11,289 bases of DNA from an uncultured Bacteroidales bacterium (GTDB lineage: Bacteria > Bacteroidota > Bacteroidia > Bacteroidales > WCHB1-69), in NCBI GenBank assembly GCA_937901455.1, contig CALDIA010000174.1:1-11289 (forward strand), given 5' to 3'. The position numbers and the translations under genes are program-made. Each line of letters opens with the position of its first letter. Position 1 is the first letter of the stretch. A model generated the notes under the pieces. That model ran no database searches, had not been told where the DNA came from, and was given only the letters and a program-made list of their open reading frames with translations. Positions 1 through 6,052 of the stretch are shown here, one piece after another.

Positions 1-905
1 ACGTAGCTGGCCTTGGTGATCCAGTCGGCGAGGCTGTCGAGTTTTTCGCTCAATGGGGTGGGGTCGCCCTCATCTACTTGGGCGGCCTCAAACACTTTGC
101 CGCTTTCGGTGGCATCGCCCACTTTCAGCACCTTGGCCACGCAGTAGCCTTCAATGATGACGGTGCCTTTGAGGATGTGGTTGGACGGATAGGTGGCGTT
201 GGGGTCGAACCGGAGGGAGTCGGTGGTCTTGTTGGCCTGCAGCTCGCCCGTCAGCGAGGACTCGTTGACCACCAAGTTCAGCGACTCTTTCAGCTCGCAG
301 TCGGCGGGAACTTCCTCGCCCGTTTCCAAAATCACGATGTCGCCCACCACCACGTCCTTGCGGGGAATTTGGCAGACATTGTTGTTGCGGATGACCTTCA
401 CCAAGGTATCGTCGTTCACCTCGTTCAGGCTCTGGAACGTCTTCTCGTTCTTGCTTTCCAGAACGAAGGCCACGCCGGTGGCGAGAATCAGGGCCACGAT
501 GATGCCGATGGGTTCGAAGAAGGTGGTCCATTCCGCCCGCACCCATTCAAACTCATAGATGGAGATGGCCATGGAGAGCACGAAGGCGGTGATGAGGATT
601 TTGAAGAGCGGGTCATCAAAACCGCCGAAGAAGCCCACAATGGCAATCATTAGCGTGGAGGCCAACACCACGGCTGGCATCACCCAGATACGGCTGCCCA
701 TGCTCCCTTGCAGGCAGAAGGCGGCAACGACCGTGCCGACCAAAATGGCCAGCAGGCTTAACACAATCCAGTGGGTGCAAGCCTCTTTTATCTTGTCCCA
801 CACAGTTTCCTTTTCAGGCGGCGTAAGGATGTTCACGCCGTTCTTTTTGCGGCTTTCCAATACTTGGGCATCGGTGAGGCCGGAGTAATGTTTTTGATTT
901 TGCAT
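1..905 (-). CDS. P-type Ca2+-transporting ATPase, PMCA-like (N-terminal 301 residues, cut by window edge)
   Basis: This membrane pump should expel Ca2+ using ATP. The frame is open from the ATG at 905 to the left edge, so 301 residues are visible and the phosphorylation, nucleotide-binding and C-terminal membrane parts lie outside. The N-terminal cation-ATPase region covers about residues 5-40 (SGLTDAQVLESRKKNGVN). Hydrophobic segments lie near 46-66, 73-94, 98-117 and 130-149. The actuator domain covers about 165-275 and carries ETGEEVPAD (194-202) and NESSLTGEL (214-222). The usual TGES dephosphorylation loop reads TGEL here; the catalytic Glu is kept. The segments at 46-94 look like an extra pair ahead of the normal first pair, which seems to start at DDPLFKIL (97-104). 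The gene starts 18 bases after the preceding stop and is last in the visible run. It is G/C-rich (35 of the first 60 bases). The family is secure; Ca2+ specificity rests on overall resemblance to PMCA-type pumps. Confidence 0.9.
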   Translation of the reverse strand, partial: MQNQKHYSGLTDAQVLESRKKNGVNILTPPEKETVWDKIKEACTHWIVLSLLAILVGTVVAAFCLQGSMGSRIWVMPAVVLASTLMIAIVGFFGGFDDPLFKILITAFVLSMAISIYEFEWVRAEWTTFFEPIGIIVALILATGVAFVLESKNEKTFQSLNEVNDDTLVKVIRNNNVCQIPRKDVVVGDIVILETGEEVPADCELKESLNLVVNESSLTGELQANKTTDSLRFDPNATYPSNHILKGTVIIEGYCVAKVLKVGDATESGKVFEAAQVDEGDPTPLSEKLDSLADWITKASY

Positions 906-923
906 AATATTATTTGTTTTGAA

Positions 924-1322
924 TTATTCCTTTTCTGTAATGATTTCGATAAAACTTTCTGGTAATGCCACATTATCCATTTCCAAGGCATCAACAAAAA
1001 GGGGAGCGATTTCCTCGTCCTTGAATCCTGCTATTCCACATCCGATACGGGTAACAAGAAAGGTCAGTTCCTTATGGGCTTGCGCAAATCGGATGAATTC
1101 ATCCACATAAGGCTTAATGGTCTCCACGCCGCCTTGCATGGTAGGGATAGCGTAACTTTGGCCTTGAAGACCTACGCCTTGTCCGCTGATTGCCCCAAAT
1201 TTCCTGCGTGCAATTCGTGCGGCACCTCCGGCATGATGTCCTGCGAGGTTGCTGCCGAAAACAAAAATTTCGTTTTCGGACAATTCGGTAATGTACTCTG
1301 GTGTGATTCTGTTTCTTAACAT
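924..1322 (-). CDS. A1S_2505-type small protein with macro-domain-like motifs
   Basis: This 132-residue soluble protein resembles the family NCBI names A1S_2505 phage non-structural protein, recognised from memory. No biochemical role is known to me. Visible motifs are FVFGSNLAGHHAGGAARIA (20-38), SYAIPTMQGG (56-65) and TRIGCGIAGF (91-100). Their order and spacing resemble a macro domain: an Asn-rich then Gly-rich ligand loop, a central strand, then a Gly-rich loop before a helix. A nucleotide or ADP-ribose ligand is therefore possible, but this is inference. It has no signal peptide or membrane segment. The ATG at 1322 lies 18 bases after the protease stop, and 18 bases separate its stop from the Ca2+ ATPase start, so co-transcription is likely. 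Homologues occur in phage and bacterial genomes, which fits accessory cargo. The coding call is firm and the function is open. Confidence 0.8.
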   Translation of the reverse strand: MLRNRITPEYITELSENEIFVFGSNLAGHHAGGAARIARRKFGAISGQGVGLQGQSYAIPTMQGGVETIKPYVDEFIRFAQAHKELTFLVTRIGCGIAGFKDEEIAPLFVDALEMDNVALPESFIEIITEKE

Positions 1323-1340
1323 GTTGTTTTATTTTATGTA

Positions 1341-2384
1341 TCAGTTCCTTAGTTTCGATTGATAGTTCACTCCTTTCTTCAAGTATGTCATCAGCAGCAC
1401 AACGCCGACAAAAGAAATGGCCACCCCGACAATGCCACCACCGAATGTGTCATATAGTCCGTGCAATACAGCTGGGACGGCAATGGCCAAGAAGTACAGG
1501 GACTTTCTGTATTTGGGATACAGCATGGCGAAAGCCGAAAAATATCCAGCTATGCCACACCAAACAGCATGAAGGAAAGGCAGACTGGTGAGACGGGCTA
1601 TGTTGAGGAAGAAAGAAGAGGTGTAGTCAAGTTCAGAATTGACCCCCATCTGGTATTCCACACCTTCAAACACGCCAAAAGCTATGCCCGACATTAGCCC
1701 GTAGAACACTAGTGTCTGTGGAATTAGAGGCTCCTTTGACTTTGCCAAAACAATCCATAGCGGTACTGCTTTTACCACCTCTTCGGTAACGCCTACGGCA
1801 AACAAGTAAAACACTATTCGCATCAAAAAGCCAGCATCCTCTCCAATGAAATAAAACGGATTGATGAAATTTATTCCAAAGCCAAACACAACAAACACCA
1901 CCGCTTGAGAAAGAAAGAATATCAACAGGGCTGTTTTGAGTTTTACTTGATTAGTTTTGAAAAAGTAGTAGAAAAACAATCCCCAAATAACTGAAAAATA
2001 AAGCGAAATGGAATAAAAAACCACAACGGGTGCGACCTCAGCTAACCAGCCCACCAGATTAAGCAACAACAAAGGAACCAGTCCGACAAGAGCGAGGAGC
2101 AGAAGTCGCCTGTCTGATAGCCATGTGTTGCGTTGCAACACGTCTTTTGGGAATAACAGCTCTTTCCCTATGTCTTTGATTTGTGAGAACAGCCTGCCAT
2201 TATGTGGAATCCTAACTTTGACATTGTTTTGTTTCAGATAATACTTGACGGTTTGCTTGTTTGATGGACTATTAACCTCACAAGCCTGATCATGGAGTAA
2301 TAGTTGCCCTCCTTCGGCATATTGCCGAAGGGCATCCAATGAATAGGGACCATACTGCTGATTATTGCGGATGACGTAATACAT
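1341..2384 (-). CDS. GYF_2-PrsW fusion, putative intramembrane protease
   Basis: This 347-residue membrane protein belongs to the PrsW-type intramembrane protease family, which in Bacillus subtilis performs site-1 cleavage of an anti-sigma factor. The N-terminus (about 1-55) is a GYF_2-like module with YYVIRNNQQYGPYSLDALR, a small cytoplasmic peptide-binding fold common in Bacteroidota. After a polar linker come about eight hydrophobic segments from residue 94 to 333. PrsW signatures are present: EEVVK (201-205), FEGVEY (239-244), LHAVWCG (271-277) and HGLYD (308-312), supplying the family's paired Glu and His residues. So the active site looks intact. The ATG at 2384 is 6 bases after the macro-like gene's stop. 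No anti-sigma factor is encoded nearby, so the substrate is unknown; a membrane protein of this Ter locus is one guess. Other CPBP-like membrane proteases are less likely given these motifs. Confidence 0.87.
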   Translation of the reverse strand: MYYVIRNNQQYGPYSLDALRQYAEGGQLLLHDQACEVNSPSNKQTVKYYLKQNNVKVRIPHNGRLFSQIKDIGKELLFPKDVLQRNTWLSDRRLLLLALVGLVPLLLLNLVGWLAEVAPVVVFYSISLYFSVIWGLFFYYFFKTNQVKLKTALLIFFLSQAVVFVVFGFGINFINPFYFIGEDAGFLMRIVFYLFAVGVTEEVVKAVPLWIVLAKSKEPLIPQTLVFYGLMSGIAFGVFEGVEYQMGVNSELDYTSSFFLNIARLTSLPFLHAVWCGIAGYFSAFAMLYPKYRKSLYFLAIAVPAVLHGLYDTFGGGIVGVAISFVGVVLLMTYLKKGVNYQSKLRN

Positions 2385-2390
2385 TCTAAA

Positions 2391-2852
2391 TCACTTTCTT
2401 AATAGGTGAAAATTATAACCTCCATTAGCATCAACCATTGTTACTATATCAATGTCCATTTCGTTCATTATTAGCCACTGATACACTGCTTGAATACTTC
2501 TCTGTTCACACTCGTATTCATCAATATCATAAGTCCTTATTCCATGAAAACCAATGCGTTTACAATTGTTTGCTAACATTGTGCAAAGGCTTAGGTTTAC
2601 ATAAAAATCAATCTCATTTGCTGTTATTTCAGGCAACACTCTCCAATTATAAACCCATAAATACACTTTTGTAGAATGAATGTAAAGTTCACGATTCCTT
2701 TTAAAATATTCATAATCGCTATATAGGCTCAATCCTACGGTTGGAGGAATAAATAAAACAATACCATCGAAGCCATATCTGTTATCAAATATGTCTCCTT
2801 GACTAAACAAGAGTTTTGGGTATCCTGATGATATGGTATGCCGTTCTAACAT
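2391..2852 (-). CDS. Small protein, possible degenerate macro domain
   Basis: I do not recognise this 153-residue soluble protein by name. Two segments resemble the ends of a macro domain: LLFSQGDIFDNRYGFDGIVLF (14-34) recalls the 'GDI...DaIV' start, and KRIGFHGIRTYDID (98-111) with the amphipathic helix at 117-129 and strand DIVTMVDANGGYN (135-147) recalls the 'SIAFPaIgtG...' end. The overall length is also typical. The Asn- and Gly-rich ligand loop expected after the first strand is missing, so ADP-ribose binding may be lost or altered. The gene is A/T-rich (18 G/C in bases 2401-2460). It starts 24 bases after the unknown gene and stops 6 bases before the PrsW gene. The coding call rests on the long open frame, operon fit and globular composition; the fold assignment is tentative. 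Confidence 0.72.
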   Translation of the reverse strand: MLERHTISSGYPKLLFSQGDIFDNRYGFDGIVLFIPPTVGLSLYSDYEYFKRNRELYIHSTKVYLWVYNWRVLPEITANEIDFYVNLSLCTMLANNCKRIGFHGIRTYDIDEYECEQRSIQAVYQWLIMNEMDIDIVTMVDANGGYNFHLLRK

Positions 2853-2867
2853 TTTTAATTATGATTT

Positions 2868-2881
2868 ATTGATTAATCAAT
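2868..2881. repeat. 14-bp perfect palindrome across a stop codon
   Basis: ATTGATTAATCAAT reads the same on both strands and covers the TGA stop (2877-2879) of the unknown gene. It sits in a short A/T-rich spacer before the macro-like gene. It could be an operator-like site or chance in A/T-rich DNA; no U-tract or G/C-rich stem suggests a terminator. Confidence 0.35.
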
Positions 2882-3785
2882 CTACAGGTGATATGTGCCA
2901 ACAATCTGTCATCTTTACAAGCTTTATTGACTTTCTGTACGACTCTTCTTTCGAGACAACCATTGTATTATCAACATAGTTAATCCCTAATCTTTGGTCT
3001 GTAATAGAGAGTTTTGCATTTCGATCGCATTTTATCTTATCCGCCGTAATTTCCTGAAAACTAATTAAAATCATTGTAACTTCTTGAGGCACGTTTGACA
3101 TGTCAATAAACAATGCATTCCAGGTATGATCAAATTCATCTGGGAAATTCATCCAACCGTCAGAGTCTCCTTCATAATACCAGCAATAATTTGCCCTTTT
3201 TACACTTTCATGGTTTTTACATTGGTCAGAAATGACAGAATACACTTTTTCTTCAGTGGAAAAAATCACATTAGTATTCATATCTGTGTTGTCGGTCGCA
3301 TGTCTACAAACTCTGGCAAAGAGTCGATTTTTTGATATGCTCCTCAAATCTACCCTTATTAGGAGTAAAGATTCTGGTAGTATAATGTCACATCCAGCCA
3401 ACCCTTTCTTTATCAAGTACAGAGCGTATGCTAACACGCTATCAGGAACCGTTTCTAAAGACATATACCCATAATCTGGAGGCCCAGAATGGTAGTTATG
3501 GTACCCTATAAATAAAATACCATCTTCAATAACGAACTCACTTAATAGTACCCAAGTATTTGAATTATTATATGAATATGGTCCTTCCCAACATAATGGT
3601 ATTGTTTCAAAAGGATTACCTTTCTTATTAGTCCTAAGCCATTCAAGGATTATGTCATAGCATCCCTCGTTGTCAAGGATTTGATTGCATTTTTTCTCGT
3701 CTTTTAAGTATAATGTTTTTATCCCCTCAATAATTCTATTTCGGCATGGCAAATCGCCCCATTTTTTATTAATCAGTATTGACAT
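2877..3785 (-). CDS. Unrecognised accessory protein (302 residues)
   Basis: I cannot assign this protein to a family. Counting from the ATG at 3785 it has 302 residues, no signal peptide and no convincing membrane segment. It is rich in aromatic residues and Cys, for example CWEGPYSYNNSNTWVLLSEF (65-84) and NYCWYYEGDSDGW (199-211). The C-terminal part (about 220-262) has a strand-rich stretch with FIDMSNVPQEVTMILISFQE. A GTG at 3791 would add two residues; I prefer the ATG. Either start lies inside the 3' end of the AbiJ-like gene (overlap of 17 or 23 bases), the only overlap in the run, which suggests translational coupling and a linked role. It shares the A/T-rich composition of its two neighbours. 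It could be a partner, inhibitor or second effector of the AbiJ-like protein, but that comes only from position. Confidence 0.75.
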   Translation of the reverse strand: MSILINKKWGDLPCRNRIIEGIKTLYLKDEKKCNQILDNEGCYDIILEWLRTNKKGNPFETIPLCWEGPYSYNNSNTWVLLSEFVIEDGILFIGYHNYHSGPPDYGYMSLETVPDSVLAYALYLIKKGLAGCDIILPESLLLIRVDLRSISKNRLFARVCRHATDNTDMNTNVIFSTEEKVYSVISDQCKNHESVKRANYCWYYEGDSDGWMNFPDEFDHTWNALFIDMSNVPQEVTMILISFQEITADKIKCDRNAKLSITDQRLGINYVDNTMVVSKEESYRKSIKLVKMTDCWHISPVD

Positions 3786-4572
3786 GATCACGGACGTTAT
3801 TAGTTCTTTTAAAAAAAGTTATCAAAGATGCACAAATATGAACCACCAGTTCGGCCTCTTCAAATGTCGGAAGTTTTCCTTCTTTTAAGTGCCGTCCTTT
3901 CTCAGAAGCAAATCCCCATAGTTTTTCCATAGCCTCATCTAATGGTTTGGAGAATTCATATCTGTGTTTTTTTATCAAATCACCCAAGGTTGGTCTTTCA
4001 TCAGTTAAGATATTTCTGCATAAGCACTCCACTGCCGCCATAGAATGTTGGATTGCACCTGTAATATCCGACTCAGGCCTTTTTGAAATATCTCGTAATG
4101 ATTCTCGGATTTCACTATATGCATCAGGATTAGATGTTTCGATACACAAGACTGCCGATTGAATGGATTGTTCAAATGCATCATCCCCACGTGATAGCAC
4201 ATGACCACCTTCGAGCTTCCACCCGTAACCATTACTAATGAAAAAGTCAGTGATAGATGACTGATAATCTTCCTTTAGTTTTGTTGGAAGTTCATTATAC
4301 GTTTGTTCAATGATATCATATATATAATTCCATTTACATTTTTCAAGAAGTGTCCGTATCTCCGACGCCATAAAATTGTTTTCAGAGTATTGATTTGAGT
4401 CTAATGATTGAAAAGACATTTGGCAGACTATACTTCTGAACTTACTCATCGAGAAGCCAAGTCTCATTACTAAAGAAAACACCCATTCCCTTAGTTCCAT
4501 AGGAGCCTCAAAACGAATCGTAATATCTGCTGGTTCAATATTAATACTATTTCTTTTTGAAAACGTATCCAT
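3769..4572 (-). CDS. AbiJ-like abortive-infection protein with C-terminal HEPN-like domain
   Basis: This 267-residue soluble protein resembles the AbiJ group (AbiJ-NTD4 type), whose members are linked to abortive phage infection. The central part, NGYGWKLEGGHVLSRGDDAF (114-133), matches the family's 'sgyrfv.g.lvpit...E' turn. The C-terminal helical region matches its HEPN-like domain: DITGAIQHSMAAVECLCRNI (169-188), TLGDLIKKH (195-203), LDEAMEKLWGFASEKGRHLKEG (211-232) and a last helix near 239-255. The RH at 227-228 sits where relatives have GIRH. HEPN domains are often RNases, so translation arrest is a plausible output, but nuclease activity is inferred. The N-terminal 100 residues diverge from relatives I can recall and may set trigger specificity. 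The ATG at 4572 follows the kinase stop by 2 bases, the same spacing used inside the Ter core, which argues that this gene is coupled to the kinase. Confidence 0.78.
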   Translation of the reverse strand: MDTFSKRNSINIEPADITIRFEAPMELREWVFSLVMRLGFSMSKFRSIVCQMSFQSLDSNQYSENNFMASEIRTLLEKCKWNYIYDIIEQTYNELPTKLKEDYQSSITDFFISNGYGWKLEGGHVLSRGDDAFEQSIQSAVLCIETSNPDAYSEIRESLRDISKRPESDITGAIQHSMAAVECLCRNILTDERPTLGDLIKKHRYEFSKPLDEAMEKLWGFASEKGRHLKEGKLPTFEEAELVVHICASLITFFKRTNNVRDHVNTD

Positions 4573-4574
4573 GT

Positions 4575-6050
4575 TTAATTATTAACAAGTTGTACAATTA
4601 TTAATCTGCCACCGTCTTCTGTGGATAGGAGAATCTTCTTGCTTTCAGTAAGTTCTACATATTGACCTATTTCAATCTTTTTGTCAATGTCTTTATCGTA
4701 TAGGCTATTCAAACGACGGTTGATGAGAATCCACTTGCCATTGAAGAAGTGGAAGTCGCCCACGGGCTTCTTGTCTTCAGGTTTAGTCTTTTCATTCGGC
4801 TCAATGAAGCGGTTGACATGCCACATATACAAAGTTTGCTTGTCGTAAACCATCAGACGATAGTTCTCGGGCTTGAAAACTCCTTTTTTAGGTGAGTAAT
4901 AAAGATTGAGAACAGGTAATTGTCCATGATACTCAGTCCCACAAAATGGGCAACGTGGTTTGGTGGAATTGTCAAACACAAACCAATGAGCCTTACAATT
5001 GGGATTCTGACATGGTTGCATCAAATCCGTTGTCTTCACCAAAGCTGTTTCCCAGTCATTGGCGGTGGGACGCGCTGACGGATTGTGCAACCCATCAATG
5101 AATGCTCTATCAAACAGTTCTTTCAGGTATGGGCCGCAGATAGTATAAGGCAACTTCGTGACATCTCCCTGTGGCAACTCGCTTGGACGCAGTTGATTCA
5201 CTTTCGGGCGGTTGCTTTTGTCGGTGGGATGTTCTATGAAAAGCGCCTTGCTTCCCATAGTCAGTTCCTCATCTTTGGCTGGGTCGAGGTCGTTTACCTT
5301 TCCTCCACGCAGTGGGTGACGATAGAGAAGGTACATATAAATCAAAACAGCCAATGCGTGACGGTCGGTTTGAATACTGGGCAACTTGCGACGAGAATCA
5401 GCAAGTGGCAGATTCTTCGTCTGCAACACTTCTGGGGCAATGAAATCAGGAGTTCCTACCACATCTGGCGGGTATTTGCCTGGCACAACTAACCCATCAC
5501 AATCAATGACCGCTGCTTTGCCTGATACAGGGTCAACGAGCACATTTTTATACGACAGGTCGGAATGCGCCAAACCCGCAGCATGGAGTCGTTTCACAGC
5601 ACGGGCTATCTGAATGCACATGTGATAGTGAGTCAACCAATTCCCTTTTTGGTCGTCAGGCAAGAACTTGTTTCTCAGATGCGCGGATGCGAACCATTTG
5701 CCTTCTTTTTCCTTCCCTTTGAATGGACCAGAACTGAAAAAGAAGTGTTTTTGATAAGTAGGGCACACAATCCCTAATTTCCCGTTCCATTCCACTAATT
5801 TCTCTGGCCAGCAGAAGAGACTCTTCCAATAGTCGCCACCCACCTGATTAAAAATTCGTTCACGATAAACTCCCGTGATGTTTTGCAGACGGTCTTTAGA
5901 GTTGGCATCTTGTGGCTTTTTGAAAAAACCTACCACATAGCTTTTGTCTGGACTAAAATAAACATCTTTCATGGCTCCAGAGCCAATGACCTCATCAACA
6001 AACTCAACTGTTGACCCGTCCAACGCTTTAAGTCTAACTGTGTTTGCCAT
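4575..6050 (-). CDS. TerY-P triad Ser/Thr protein kinase with Zn-ribbon and C-terminal beta-rich domain
   Basis: This 491-residue soluble protein should phosphorylate Ser/Thr residues on partners. The kinase domain spans about 1-340: glycine loop IGSGAMKDVY (22-31), candidate ATP lysine K44 or K45, catalytic HSDLSYKNV (162-170) with D164 and N169, metal-binding DCD (183-185) in place of DFG, VGTPDFIAPEV (198-208) and TDRHALA (228-234). All key residues look present, so it should be active. A Zn-ribbon follows (C347, C352, C367, C370). The last 100 residues form a beta-rich domain with GKWILINRRLN (438-448) and GQYVELTESKKILLS (462-476), which recalls a degenerate FHA fold. The gene starts 2 bases after the PP2C stop, and the AbiJ-like gene starts 2 bases after its own stop. 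Pairing with PP2C and vWA genes is the recognised TerY-P arrangement. Substrates are unknown; the PP2C, TerY proteins and AbiJ-like protein are candidates. Confidence 0.93.
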   Translation of the reverse strand: MANTVRLKALDGSTVEFVDEVIGSGAMKDVYFSPDKSYVVGFFKKPQDANSKDRLQNITGVYRERIFNQVGGDYWKSLFCWPEKLVEWNGKLGIVCPTYQKHFFFSSGPFKGKEKEGKWFASAHLRNKFLPDDQKGNWLTHYHMCIQIARAVKRLHAAGLAHSDLSYKNVLVDPVSGKAAVIDCDGLVVPGKYPPDVVGTPDFIAPEVLQTKNLPLADSRRKLPSIQTDRHALAVLIYMYLLYRHPLRGGKVNDLDPAKDEELTMGSKALFIEHPTDKSNRPKVNQLRPSELPQGDVTKLPYTICGPYLKELFDRAFIDGLHNPSARPTANDWETALVKTTDLMQPCQNPNCKAHWFVFDNSTKPRCPFCGTEYHGQLPVLNLYYSPKKGVFKPENYRLMVYDKQTLYMWHVNRFIEPNEKTKPEDKKPVGDFHFFNGKWILINRRLNSLYDKDIDKKIEIGQYVELTESKKILLSTEDGGRLIIVQLVNN

Positions 6051-6052
6051 AA

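Noticed and set aside
78..653. Long plus-strand open frame over the Ca2+ ATPase region
   Set aside because: It is antisense to a clear P-type ATPase frame, is His- and Gly-rich without domain character, and arises from G/C-rich codons on the other strand.
5085..5492. Plus-strand open frame over the kinase
   Set aside because: It lies opposite the catalytic core of a convincing kinase gene and has no recognisable domain.
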